DNA of 64,000 nucleotides from Sinomonas sp. ASV322 (GTDB taxonomy: Bacteria; Actinomycetota; Actinomycetes; Actinomycetales; Micrococcaceae): the NCBI RefSeq assembly GCF_030908245.1, contig NZ_JAVFJJ010000009.1, positions 1 through 64,000 on the forward strand. The letters are read 5' to 3'. Position 1 is the stretch's first letter, and the number at the start of each line of letters is the position of its first letter. Position numbers and translations under genes: made by a program. Of the stretch, positions 47,796-57,004 are shown piece by piece. The notes under the pieces are model-generated. The model was not told the origin of the DNA. It saw nothing but the letters and a program-made list of their open reading frames with translations, and searched no databases.

Positions 47796-48044
47796 ATGGA
47801 TTGGCGTGATCGAGCAGCCTGCCTCGACAAGGACCCCGAGCTTTTCTTCCCTGTTGGGAACACGGGCCCGGCGCTCCTCCAGATCGAGGAAGCCAAGAGT
47901 GTCTGCCGCCGCTGCCCGGTGATCGATACGTGCCTGCAGTGGGCCCTTGAGTCGGGTCAGGACGCCGGCGTTTGGGGCGGCATGAGCGAGGACGAGCGCC
48001 GCGCCCTCAAGCGGCGAGCCGCCCGCGCACGGCGCGCTTCCTGA
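47796..48044 (+). CDS. WhiB-family Fe-S transcription regulator, WhiB1-like
   Basis: This 82-residue protein has the four conserved Cys at 9, 37, 40 and 46 (C-x27-C-x2-C-x5-C) that bind a 4Fe-4S cluster, the GVWGG turn (58-62) and a basic tail (RALKRRAARARRAS) that contacts DNA. Small size and lack of extensions fit WhiB1, an essential, NO-responsive regulator that works with the housekeeping sigma factor. It is unique to actinobacteria. A hairpin terminator follows, and the leader is long (243 bases from the preceding gene). Confidence 0.93.
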   Translation: MDWRDRAACLDKDPELFFPVGNTGPALLQIEEAKSVCRRCPVIDTCLQWALESGQDAGVWGGMSEDERRALKRRAARARRAS

Positions 48045-48066
48045 ACCCACCCGTACTGCGAACGCA

Positions 48067-48097
48067 ACGCCCGTCGAGCCCACGGCTCGGCGGGCGT
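48067..48097. terminator. Bidirectional hairpin between whiB and pdtaS
   Basis: A 14-bp stem (48067-48080 with 48084-48097, one G-U pair, CAC loop) lies between two convergent genes. No T-tract is present, but its strength and position suggest termination in both directions. Confidence 0.6.
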
Positions 48098-48149
48098 CGT
48101 CGTTGGCCGAGCCTCCCCGGCCCAGCCCAGCCGACAGCGGTGCGCGGCC

Positions 48150-49622
48150 TCAGCTCCGGCCCAGCTGCAGCGTGATGGTGACCTCGGTCCCGCCGCCGTC
48201 GCGTGGACCCCAGTGAATCGAGCCGCCGAGCTCGCTCGTCACCAGGGTGCGCACAATTTGGAGGCCCAGCCCTTCGTGCCGGTTCTGCTGCCCCGGCATG
48301 CCCACGCCGTCGTCCGCCACCGTGACCTCAAGCGTCTCCTCGCCCGCTTCGTCCTGCCCGCGGCGGGCGATGAGCCACACCGTGCCAGAACGATCCTCGA
48401 GCCCGTGCTCGACGGCGTTCGTCACGAGCTCGTTGATGACGAGCGCCAGCGGGGTCGCGAGGTCACTCGGCAGATGCCCAAACGTCCCCTCCCGCTCCGT
48501 CGCGACATGCTGATTGCCAGTCGCGACCTCGGCCGAGAGCCTGAACTGGCGGTCGATGAGCTCGTCGAAGTCGACGTTCTGGGCGAGGCCCTGCGAAAGG
48601 GTCTCGTGCACGAGCGCGATCGTTGCGACGCGCCGCATAGCCTGCTCGAGCCCCTGCCGCGCCTCTTCGCTCTTCATGCGACGTGACTGCATGCGGAGGA
48701 GCGCAGCCACCGTCTGGAGATTGTTCTTGACTCGGTGATGGATCTCGCGGATCGTGGCATCCTTCGTCACGAGCTCCATCTCGCGCCGGCGCAGCTCGGA
48801 CACGTCACGGCACAGGACGAGGGCGCCGAAGCGCTCGCGCTCGTCGCGCAGCGGAATCGCCCGGAGGGACAGGCTCACCCCACGCGACTCGATCTCGCTG
48901 CGCCATGGCATGCGGCCCGTGACGACGAGCGGCAGCGTCTCATCGACGAGCCGGCGGTCCTTGAGAAGGTTCGTCGTCAGCTCGGCGAGCGAGCGGCCTT
49001 CGAGCGTGTCGATGCCGCCGAGCCGCCGGAACGCCGAAACGCCGTTCGGGCTCGCATACTGGACGATCCCCTCCGCGTCGAGGCGGATCAGTCCATCGCC
49101 GACGCGCGGCGCGCCGCGCCGGGAGCCCGTGGGGGAAGCGAAGTCCGGCCACAGGCCGAGCGTGCCCATGCGGAGGAGGTCATACGCGCACTGCCGGTAC
49201 GTGAGCTCGAGGCGCGAGGGCATGCGCGAGCTCGACAGGTCCATGTGCGAGGTGACGACTGCGAGCGTGCGACCGTTGCGCACGAACGGCACGGCCTCGA
49301 CGCGAAGCGCCATCTCGGCGCTGAAGCTCGTCTCGTGGCTGCGCTCGATCGTCTGGCTCTCCCAGGCACGGTCCACGAGCGGCTTGAGGTCGCCGCGAAT
49401 CCTCTCCCCCACGATGTCCTCGTGGAAGACCGTGTGCGTCGTCGAGGGACGCACATGCGCGAGCGCCGTGTAACCGTCCTGGGGATCTGGGAACCACAGC
49501 GCGAGGTCCGCGAAGGCCAGGTCCGCGATGAGCTGCCAGTCGCCCACCAGAAGGTGGAGCCACTCGGCGTCGCCCGGACCGAAGTCAGCCTGTTCCCGGA
49601 TGGTGTCCGTGAAGAGCGCCAC
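48150..49622 (-). CDS. pdtaS: PdtaS-type sensor histidine kinase
   Basis: This 490-residue cytoplasmic kinase has an N-terminal GAF-like domain (1-155, starting LHLLVGDWQLIADLAFAD as in mycobacterial PdtaS), a PAS domain (about 175-285) and a HisKA_2 domain with REIHHRVKNNLQ (His 295/296). An HATPase domain follows, with NELVTNAVEHG, DDGVGMPG and the GLGLQIV segment. PdtaS signals to the RNA-binding antiterminator PdtaR, whose gene is not in this window. GTG 49622 is chosen because conserved sequence begins there. No membrane segments are visible. Confidence 0.92.
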   Translation of the reverse strand: MALFTDTIREQADFGPGDAEWLHLLVGDWQLIADLAFADLALWFPDPQDGYTALAHVRPSTTHTVFHEDIVGERIRGDLKPLVDRAWESQTIERSHETSFSAEMALRVEAVPFVRNGRTLAVVTSHMDLSSSRMPSRLELTYRQCAYDLLRMGTLGLWPDFASPTGSRRGAPRVGDGLIRLDAEGIVQYASPNGVSAFRRLGGIDTLEGRSLAELTTNLLKDRRLVDETLPLVVTGRMPWRSEIESRGVSLSLRAIPLRDERERFGALVLCRDVSELRRREMELVTKDATIREIHHRVKNNLQTVAALLRMQSRRMKSEEARQGLEQAMRRVATIALVHETLSQGLAQNVDFDELIDRQFRLSAEVATGNQHVATEREGTFGHLPSDLATPLALVINELVTNAVEHGLEDRSGTVWLIARRGQDEAGEETLEVTVADDGVGMPGQQNRHEGLGLQIVRTLVTSELGGSIHWGPRDGGGTEVTITLQLGRS

Positions 49623-49728
49623 CGTACCGCCTTGTCGAAGAGAGAACGCGCCGACCGCGGGGAACAACGTTCCCCGCGGCCTCCGGAGCGCGCGTCAACA
49701 ATACAGACAGCCCGTGAGGAAAGATGCC

Positions 49729-52700
49729 TCAGTGGCGCACGATGGACCGGAGCAGCCTCAATGCTACCGACAGGGACGCCATGTCGTCGCTCTCGAGCGC
49801 GTTGACCTCGCGGAACATGGTTGCTGCCCTGCCCAGAGACTCTGCGTTCTCCGCCTCCCACGCTGCCAGCCGCTCCTCGGGGGCGGTGCCCGCCGGCGAC
49901 ATCTCCATGATCGAACGGGTCATGTCCGCAACCGTGCTGTAGAGGTCATCGCGGAGGGCCGCGCGCGCGAGCGCCTGCCAGCGGTCCCTGCGGGGAAGCG
50001 CCGTGATCCGCTCGAGGAGCGCGTCGACGGTAAAGCGGTCGAACACCGTGTAGTACACGCCCGCGATCTCTTCGACGGACTCGTCCGAGGTCTGGGCGAT
50101 CCGGGCGATGTCGAGAAGCGCGTAGCTCTCGAACAGCTCGGCCCAGCGGTGCGCGAGTCCCTTCGGGAGGCCCCACTCGTTCGCCCGCTCGAGCCAGCTC
50201 GCAACGCGCACAGCGTCCTGACCACGCAGGAACTGCAGGAGTCGGGCTCGAAGCGCCGCCGTCGGTCCCGCGTACAGCTCGACGACCTCGCCGATCGTGC
50301 GGCCGCTCGTGCCCTGGTGGATAAGCCACCGGACGGCGCGGTCAAGGAGGCGGCGGATGTCGTGATGGATCGCGGTCCAATGCTCGGTGGGGAACGACGC
50401 CGGAAGCGCGTTGAGCGCGTCGGTCATCTCGTCGAGCTTGTACACCTCGCGGAGCGCGACAAAGGCCTTCGCGACGGCCGCGTCGGTCGCGCTCGTCTCC
50501 TCGATCGCGCGGAACGCGAACGTGATGCCGCCAAGGTTGACCATGTCGTTCGCCACGATCGTCGAGATGATCTCGCGACGCAGGGGGTGCGTGTCGAGCT
50601 CGGACCCGAAACGCTCCCTCAGCTCCGCCGGGAAGTAATTCCGCAGAGTGTCCTCGAACCACGGATCGTCGGCGAGATCGCTCTCCAGAAGCGACTTCGC
50701 GAGCTCGATCTTGGCATAGGCCGCGAGCACCGAGAGCTCGGGCGACGTGAGGCCCTGACCCTGTTCGAGGCGGCGGTGGAGCTCCGCCGTCGTCGGAAGC
50801 GCCTCGAGCTCGCGGCTGAGATCAGCGTTGACCTCGAGCCAGTCCATGAGCCGCTCGAGCGCAGGGCTGAGCGGAGCCACGAGAGCCCTGTCGTTGACGA
50901 GCAGGATGTTCTGGTCGATGTTGTCCTCGAGCACCAGCCGGCCGACGTCGTCCGTCATCGATGCCAGGAAGCCCGCGCGCTCGCTCTCGGCAAGCTTGCC
51001 CGCCGCGACCATGCGGTCCACGAAGATCTTGATGTTGACCTCGTGGTCGGAGCAGTCGACGCCGGCAGAGTTGTCGATCGCGTCCGTGTTGAGGATGACG
51101 CCCTGAAGCGCGGCCTCGATGCGCCCGCGCTGGGTGAAGCCGAGGTTGCCGCCCTCCCCCACGACCTTGACGCGCAGCTCGCGGCCATCGACGCGGATCC
51201 CGTCGTTGGCCTTGTCGCCGACCTGAGCATGGGTCTCGGTGCTCGCCTTGACGTACGTGCCGATCCCGCCGTTGTACAGGAGGTCGACGGGCGCGAGCAG
51301 GATCGCGCGGAGAATCTCATTCACGCTCAGCTGTTTGGTCTCCTCGGGCAGCCCGAGCGCCTCGCGCACCTCTGGCGAGACCGGGATCCACTTCGCCGTA
51401 CGCGGGAACACCCCGCCGCCCGGGCTCAGGAGGTCCTTGTTGTAGTCGTCCCACGACGAGCGCGGCAGGTCGAAGAGCCGGCGGCGCTCCGCGAACGACG
51501 TCGTCGGGTCCGGATTCGGATCAAGGAACAGGTGGCGGTGGTCGAACGCCGCGACAAGACGGATGTGCTCGGAGAGGAGCATGCCGTTGCCGAAGACGTC
51601 GCCGGACATGTCGCCTACGCCGACGACGGTGAAGTCCTCGGTCTGGGTGTCGACGTCGAGCTCGCTGAAGTGCCGCTTGACCGATTCCCACGCGCCGCGG
51701 GCGGTGATGCCCATCGCCTTGTGGTCGTAGCCGACCGAGCCGCCCGACGCGAAGGCGTCGCCGAGCCAGAAGCCATACTCCGCAGAGATGCCGTTCGCGA
51801 TGTCGGAGAACGTGGCGGTGCCCTTGTCCGCCGCGACGACAAGGTAGGGATCGTCGTCGTCATGACGGACGACGGCGGCGGGCGGCACCACGCGCTCGCC
51901 CTCGCCGGGGGCCGTCACGCGGTTGTCGGTGAGATCGAGAAGGCCTCGGATGAACGTCTTGTAGCTTTCGATGCCCTCGGCGAGCCACGCGGCGCGGTCG
52001 ACGGCCGGGTTCGGCAGACGCTTCGCGAAGAAGCCGCCCTTCGCGCCGGTTGGGACGATGACCGCGTTCTTGACGACCTGGGCCTTGACGAGGCCGAGGA
52101 TCTCGGTGCGGAAGTCCTCGCGGCGATCGGACCAGCGCAGCCCGCCGCGGGCCACCTTTCCGAAGCGCAGATGGACGCCCTCAACGCGCGGCGAGTAGAC
52201 CCAGATCTCGAAGAGCGGCTTCGGCGACGGGAGGCCCACGATATCGGCCGGACGCAGCTTGAGGCTCAGGTACGACTTGCCGAGGTAGAAGTTCGTGCGC
52301 AACGTCGCCTCGATGAGGTTGATGAACGTGCGCAGGAGGCGATCGGCGTCGAGCGTCGGGACCTGCTCGAGCGCCTCGACGAGCTCGGCGCGGAGCCGCT
52401 CGGACGCGGCGGTCCGCTCGTCCTCGGCGAGGCTCGGGTCGAAGCGGGCTTCAAACAGCGCGATGAGGCGCCGCGTGACGGCAGAGTTCGCGAGGAGCGT
52501 GTCCGCGATGAAGCCCAGCGAGTTCGTGTTCCCCGTCTGGCGCATGTACTTCGCATAGCTGCGGAGAATCACCACCTGGCGCGAGCTCATGCCCTCGCGG
52601 AGAACCAGACGGTCGAGCAGATCCGATTCGGTCTCGCCGGCGAGCGCGGCGCCGAAGGCGTCCGCGAGAAGATCACCGGTCGCAAGCGGATCGACCTGCG

Positions 52701-54594
52701 CGGGATATTTGAGGCCCAGATCGTAGAGGAAGAAGTCGCGTGCGTCCGCGGTCTCGATCTCGAACGGCTTCTCGTCGAGGACCTCGAGGCCGAGATTGTG
52801 GAAGTACGGGAGGATCTGGCTCAGGCTCTTCGGCTCAAGGAGGTAGAGCTTGACTCGCGCGTCCTCCTCGAGTTCGGCGCCAACGCCTTCGGGGACGTAG
52901 ACCCGCACGGCCGGGCGCTCGGGCATTTCCTCGCCCTCGGCCTTTTCTGCGGCCTCGCGCTCGGTCGCGTAGTCCTCGAACCACTGGATATCGTCGAGCG
53001 CGTCCTCGATGCTGTAGTCGACGCGATACGCGGCGGGGAACGCCTCGGACCACACCGCGGCGAGATGCTCGGCCTCGTCGAGCGTCCGATTCTCGTGGAG
53101 GACCTGGGCGATCCCCTCGGCCCACGAACGCGTTGCCGTCACGAGCCGCTGCTCGAGGGCATTCATGTCGACTTCCTTGGCGGACGCGCCCTTGGGGAGT
53201 CGGATGCGGAAGTACAGGCGCGCCAGCGCGGACTCGCTCAGATGGGCGTCGTAGTCGATCTGGTCGGAATGGAACTCCTTCTCGAGCTCGACCTCAATCC
53301 TCCGGCGGACGGCGGTGTTGTAGCGGTCCTTGGGGAGATAGACGACGGCGTTCATGAAACGCCCAAAGAGGTCCGGCCGGAGGAAGAGGCGCGTCCGACG
53401 GCGTTCTTGGAGGAGCTGGATCCTCATGACGGTGTCGAAGAGGAGCTTCGCGTCCATCTGGAAGAGCTCGTCGCGCGGGTACGTCTCGAGGATCGCGAGG
53501 AGGTCCTTGCCCGAGTGGGAATCAGCAGGGAAGCCCGATTGGCGCATGACCGACTCGATCTTGTCCTTGACGATCGGGACGCTCCGCGCCGACTGCGTGT
53601 ACGCCGACGAGGCGAAGAGGCCGATGAAGCGGCGCTCGCCGTCCACCTGGCCCTCCGCGTCGAAGCGCTTGATGCCGACGTAGTCGAGGTAGGCAGGACG
53701 GTGGACGGTGCTGCGGGAGTTGGCCTTGGTGACGTTGAGGGCGCGCCGTTCGCGGGCGTGGGCCTGGCCCTCTGCCGTGAGGTGTTGGAGGGCGTGGGCG
53801 CCGTCGCCGCGCAGGAGGCCGAGGCCGCTGCCCTCGACGAGTTCGAGGACGTCTTCGCCGTTCTCGGTCTTGAGGTCGTATTCGCGGTACCCGAGGAAGG
53901 TGAAATTGCCTGCCTCGAGCCAATGGAGGAGCTCTTGCGTGGGCTTGAGGTCGGCGATGTCCTCGCCGCCGACCACCTTGTCGAGGCTGCGCGCGATCTC
54001 GAGGGCCTTCGCTCGCATAGGCTGCCAGTCGTCCACGGCGGAGCGGACGTCCCCGAGCACACGCCGGATGCCTTCGCGCAGCTCGTTCTTGCGAGCGGCC
54101 GAGATCCGATCCGTCTCGATCGTGATCCACGACTCCATGTGCGTCGTCACGTCGCCATCCGACACCAGGTGGCTTAGCTTCGGGAGCGCCGCCGTGTCGC
54201 CGCTCGCGAGGCCCCACTGCGCCGGCACACGTTCGACGCCGACGAGGACGCCGTCATCGCGGCGCCGCGTGACGACGAACATCGGGTGTACGACGAGGTG
54301 GATCGCGCAATGCGCGCGGATCAGTTCGGCACTCACGGAGTCGACGAGGAACGGCATGTCATCCGTGACGATGTAGACGATGCTGCGGCCGCCTTCGTCG
54401 ACGATTTCGATCTTGGCCGTCCCGGCGTTCCGCTGTTCGGCGAGGTTGCGATGGCGCCTCGCGCGCTCGGCGAGCGTTTCAGTGGAGTAGGACTGGCGGT
54501 CCTCGTCCGCGAGATGCTCGTAGTAGTCGGCCAGGAAACGAGGCTCCTGCTCGGAGGTGGGGAACGGGGTCTGCTGCGCAGTTCCGGTCGACAC
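49729..54594 (-). CDS. NAD-specific glutamate dehydrogenase, large (GDH-180) class
   Basis: This 1621-residue enzyme deaminates glutamate to 2-oxoglutarate with NAD. The N-terminal regulatory region (1-650) contains ACT-like repeats; the catalytic core lies around residues 780-1150. There KVARGGLRWSDRREDFRTEILGLVKAQVVKNA is split across the conserved signature (quoted parts: GGLRWSDRREDF, LVKAQVVKNA). PTGAKGGF and GVGDMSGDVFGNGML mark the substrate and NAD parts. GTG 54594 lies 11 bases after GGAGG; a GTG at 54612 is possible. Length is typical of actinobacterial and proteobacterial GDH-180. Confidence 0.95.
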   Translation of the reverse strand: MSTGTAQQTPFPTSEQEPRFLADYYEHLADEDRQSYSTETLAERARRHRNLAEQRNAGTAKIEIVDEGGRSIVYIVTDDMPFLVDSVSAELIRAHCAIHLVVHPMFVVTRRRDDGVLVGVERVPAQWGLASGDTAALPKLSHLVSDGDVTTHMESWITIETDRISAARKNELREGIRRVLGDVRSAVDDWQPMRAKALEIARSLDKVVGGEDIADLKPTQELLHWLEAGNFTFLGYREYDLKTENGEDVLELVEGSGLGLLRGDGAHALQHLTAEGQAHARERRALNVTKANSRSTVHRPAYLDYVGIKRFDAEGQVDGERRFIGLFASSAYTQSARSVPIVKDKIESVMRQSGFPADSHSGKDLLAILETYPRDELFQMDAKLLFDTVMRIQLLQERRRTRLFLRPDLFGRFMNAVVYLPKDRYNTAVRRRIEVELEKEFHSDQIDYDAHLSESALARLYFRIRLPKGASAKEVDMNALEQRLVTATRSWAEGIAQVLHENRTLDEAEHLAAVWSEAFPAAYRVDYSIEDALDDIQWFEDYATEREAAEKAEGEEMPERPAVRVYVPEGVGAELEEDARVKLYLLEPKSLSQILPYFHNLGLEVLDEKPFEIETADARDFFLYDLGLKYPAQVDPLATGDLLADAFGAALAGETESDLLDRLVLREGMSSRQVVILRSYAKYMRQTGNTNSLGFIADTLLANSAVTRRLIALFEARFDPSLAEDERTAASERLRAELVEALEQVPTLDADRLLRTFINLIEATLRTNFYLGKSYLSLKLRPADIVGLPSPKPLFEIWVYSPRVEGVHLRFGKVARGGLRWSDRREDFRTEILGLVKAQVVKNAVIVPTGAKGGFFAKRLPNPAVDRAAWLAEGIESYKTFIRGLLDLTDNRVTAPGEGERVVPPAAVVRHDDDDPYLVVAADKGTATFSDIANGISAEYGFWLGDAFASGGSVGYDHKAMGITARGAWESVKRHFSELDVDTQTEDFTVVGVGDMSGDVFGNGMLLSEHIRLVAAFDHRHLFLDPNPDPTTSFAERRRLFDLPRSSWDDYNKDLLSPGGGVFPRTAKWIPVSPEVREALGLPEETKQLSVNEILRAILLAPVDLLYNGGIGTYVKASTETHAQVGDKANDGIRVDGRELRVKVVGEGGNLGFTQRGRIEAALQGVILNTDAIDNSAGVDCSDHEVNIKIFVDRMVAAGKLAESERAGFLASMTDDVGRLVLEDNIDQNILLVNDRALVAPLSPALERLMDWLEVNADLSRELEALPTTAELHRRLEQGQGLTSPELSVLAAYAKIELAKSLLESDLADDPWFEDTLRNYFPAELRERFGSELDTHPLRREIISTIVANDMVNLGGITFAFRAIEETSATDAAVAKAFVALREVYKLDEMTDALNALPASFPTEHWTAIHHDIRRLLDRAVRWLIHQGTSGRTIGEVVELYAGPTAALRARLLQFLRGQDAVRVASWLERANEWGLPKGLAHRWAELFESYALLDIARIAQTSDESVEEIAGVYYTVFDRFTVDALLERITALPRRDRWQALARAALRDDLYSTVADMTRSIMEMSPAGTAPEERLAAWEAENAESLGRAATMFREVNALESDDMASLSVALRLLRSIVRH

Positions 54595-54656
54595 GGTGAA
54601 AATCGCCTCCACGGGACGGACTGTCCGCGCTGCCGCTTTGCAGCGCTGCCCCGAGC

Positions 54657-55970
54657 CTAGCGCGGCCGCGCGACGAGTGCCCTAGCACTTGCTACAGCGG
54701 TTTTTCGATTTTGCTGTTCATCTGAACAGACCAGATTGGCGACGGCGGTCCTGAGCTGCGATTGCGGGGCGCATTCGAGCAGAAGCGATCCCCCGAACAG
54801 CGCCGCGTCGGCGGCGTCGGCGTCGTGCGGCACGAGCGCCGAGATGGGCCGGCGCGGCCCGAACCGCGCCCACGCGTCGCGCAAGGCGCGTTCCGGAAAG
54901 CGCCCGAGCGCACCCTTGCGGACCTTGTTGAACACGACCTCGGGATTCGCGTGCGGCACGGCCTGCTCGAGCTCGGCCAGCGCACGCACAAGACGCGGCA
55001 TTCCGACGGCATCCGCCGCTCCGACCGCGATGACTCGATCGGCGAGTTCAAGGGAACGCAGCGTCGCCGCGTTGCGACGAGGCGCCATGGTGTCAAACGA
55101 GAGCTCCTCGTCGGCCTCGAGGCAGAACCCAGCATCGACGACGACCACATCGGCGATCTCCCGGGCCCGCTCGAGCACGGCGCCGAGCGCAGGCGCGCGA
55201 AGCTCAGGCCATCGGTCGGCACGGGTGATGCCCGTGAGGACGAGGAGAATCCCGGCTTCCGTCACGACTGGCGTCGCGAGCCGTCGAAGGGCGGGAGCGT
55301 CAAGCGCTCCTTGATCTGCGAGACGACATGCCTGAGCGAGGCCGGCTGCTTCGTCGAGGAGCCCGAGCTGCGCCGCCACGCTGGCGCCGTACGTATCGGC
55401 GTCGACGACGAGCACATTCTTCCCCGTGCGCACGAGCTCCGCGGCAGCGTTGACGGCGAGGGTCGTGCGGCCTGGCGACCCGATGGGCCCCCAGAAGGCC
55501 ACGATGTCCCCCACGGGCGAGGGCTCGCCGTCGCCCCCTTCCGGGGTCTCGTCCGGCGTAGGCGGCGCGTCGCCAACCGCACGTGCGCCGGCCAGCGAGA
55601 ACGACGACGTCGCCGCCTGAGCGTCCGCGAGGCGGGCCGCGTGGGCGACGAGCTCGGCGAGCTCATCGGAGGGCACCCCCTCGGAAGCCGAGCTGACGCC
55701 GAGGCCTCCCAAGCGACGCCGCTCGCCGTCGTCGTCCGAGAGGCCCACAATGCCCACGCCGACCACCGCGAGCCGATCAACGAGGGTGATCGTGATGTCG
55801 GAGGTGTCTCCCGCAACGATCGCAACACGCGCGAGCCCGCTCTGACAGGCTGCGATGAGCTCTGCGAGCTCGGCGCAGCGTCGCACCACGGTGACCGGCC
55901 CGTGAAGCCGCTCGAGCCCACCGACGAGCTCGGCCTGCTCCCGGCCGACAGTGACGACGGGAATGCTCAT
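54657..55970 (-). CDS. TadZ/CpaE-like MinD-family ATPase
   Basis: This 437-residue protein has an N-terminal receiver-like region (1-115), an acidic linker (120-155) and a MinD-type ATPase. The P-loop reads GPIGSPGRTT (161-170), with Arg168 where Lys normally stands, followed by LVVDADTYGAS. ATG 55970 overlaps the SAF gene stop by 4 bases. TadZ localises Tad pili; the neighbouring SAF/CpaB-like gene and the tad operon at 14-18.6 kb suggest that role. The Lys-to-Arg change questions ATPase activity. Confidence 0.78.
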   Translation of the reverse strand: MSIPVVTVGREQAELVGGLERLHGPVTVVRRCAELAELIAACQSGLARVAIVAGDTSDITITLVDRLAVVGVGIVGLSDDDGERRRLGGLGVSSASEGVPSDELAELVAHAARLADAQAATSSFSLAGARAVGDAPPTPDETPEGGDGEPSPVGDIVAFWGPIGSPGRTTLAVNAAAELVRTGKNVLVVDADTYGASVAAQLGLLDEAAGLAQACRLADQGALDAPALRRLATPVVTEAGILLVLTGITRADRWPELRAPALGAVLERAREIADVVVVDAGFCLEADEELSFDTMAPRRNAATLRSLELADRVIAVGAADAVGMPRLVRALAELEQAVPHANPEVVFNKVRKGALGRFPERALRDAWARFGPRRPISALVPHDADAADAALFGGSLLLECAPQSQLRTAVANLVCSDEQQNRKTAVASARALVARPR

Positions 55971-56611
55971 TGGGCCCGCCCCGCTGCGGGATTCCACACG
56001 ACCGACACCTTGGCCTTGTTGGCCTGGGCTCCGAGCAGCTGAGGAAGCCGCGCGTCGTCGACGAGCACTTGGACGACCGTCTCGCGAGTGCCCCCGAAGG
56101 CCGATTGCGCCGTAGCAACATGCGCAATCTCGGCGGCGGCGACGACGAGCTTCGGATCCGAGAAGCCGTTCCGCCCGTCGGGTGCCGCAACCCAGACGTC
56201 AACGCGTGCCCCGGCGACGGCCTCGGCCGGAAGCGCGTCGGCCACGTTGATCGTGACCGGCTTGCGGCCGAGGGCACCGGGCGGGCCGAGGCTCGACGCC
56301 GGCACCAGATCGCCCTTCGCGATGCGCTGGATGGCGACCTTGCCGTCGGCCAATCCGCCGGGAACGATATATCGGCTCTCGACCCCACCAAGCCGGACAT
56401 CGACGGCCACCAGCCGGTCCGCCGTGATCGGCTGGCCAACGGCGATGTCTTCCTTCGCGGCGAAGACCGCCGTGCTCGTATCCGCTGCGCGGACCAGCGC
56501 CACGACGCCGGCGATCGACGCGAAGACCAGAAGTATGCCAACCAAAAGCCGCGGATCCTTCCACGACGGCTTCTTGAGGCGCATGGCGCCGGGCATGTCG
56601 ACAGAACTCAT
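55967..56611 (-). CDS. SAF-domain protein, CpaB/RcpC-like
   Basis: This 214-residue protein has one N-terminal helix (about 25-43: LLVGILLVFASIAGVVALV) and a SAF domain (about 50-115: AAKEDIAVGQPITADRLVAV), the fold of CpaB/RcpC pilus proteins. ATG 56611 is preceded by GGGGGGAG. It is translationally coupled to the TadZ-like gene. In Tad systems CpaB faces the cell wall; here it probably completes the distant tad operon. Confidence 0.8.
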   Translation of the reverse strand: MSSVDMPGAMRLKKPSWKDPRLLVGILLVFASIAGVVALVRAADTSTAVFAAKEDIAVGQPITADRLVAVDVRLGGVESRYIVPGGLADGKVAIQRIAKGDLVPASSLGPPGALGRKPVTINVADALPAEAVAGARVDVWVAAPDGRNGFSDPKLVVAAAEIAHVATAQSAFGGTRETVVQVLVDDARLPQLLGAQANKAKVSVVWNPAAGRAQ

Positions 56612-56752
56612 CAGGTGCACTCCCCCCTGTGTCACCGCCGACTCGACGCCGGCCTTGAGCGTCATTGTGTCTCACATATGCCCAAGAGCCAACTCCGAGC
56701 ACCAAACGGCATCCGTATGTGGATAACTGGGTCATTCGGTGTCAACTGATGG

Positions 56753-56758
56753 CACAAT
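56753..56758 (+). promoter_or_regulatory. Candidate -10 element for leaderless BldC-like gene
   Basis: CACAAT, a fair TATAAT match, ends 6 bases before the ATG of the BldC-like gene. A TSS would fall at the start codon, and no ribosome site is present. The -35 is unclear. Confidence 0.4.
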
Positions 56759-56764
56759 AGTGTC

Positions 56765-56986
56765 ATGCCTCGCTTCCTCACGCTTGCCGACGTCTGCGAA
56801 CAGCTCCAGATCAGCTCGGCTCAGGCCTACGCCCTCGTGCGCAGCGGCGAGCTCAAGGCGATCCAGGTCGGCGGCCGGGGGCAATGGCGCGTCGAGGACG
56901 TCAAGCTCGAGGAATACATCCAGGAGAGCTACGCCAAGACGGAGAAGATGCTCGCCGAACACCGTTCGAGGCCCACTGTCGGCTGA
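56765..56986 (+). CDS. BldC-like excisionase/MerR-type DNA-binding protein
   Basis: This 73-residue protein is almost entirely a MerR/excisionase-type winged helix: FLTLADVCEQLQISSAQAYALV (helix-turn-helix), GELKAIQVGGRGQWRV (wing) and VEDVKLEEYIQ (end). BldC and its relatives are developmental regulators in actinobacteria that bind DNA head to tail. The gene is divergent from the SAF-tadZ-like pair and could regulate it; this is inference from position. It is probably expressed from a leaderless mRNA. Confidence 0.85.
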   Translation: MPRFLTLADVCEQLQISSAQAYALVRSGELKAIQVGGRGQWRVEDVKLEEYIQESYAKTEKMLAEHRSRPTVG

Positions 56987-57004
56987 ACGCGGGCTCGGTT
57001 CACC

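Noticed and set aside
49528-54177. 1549-codon open frame on the plus strand
   Set aside because: It is antisense to the glutamate dehydrogenase gene, has the Arg/Glu/Leu-rich composition of a GC-driven shadow and no family features; the minus-strand gene has many conserved motifs.
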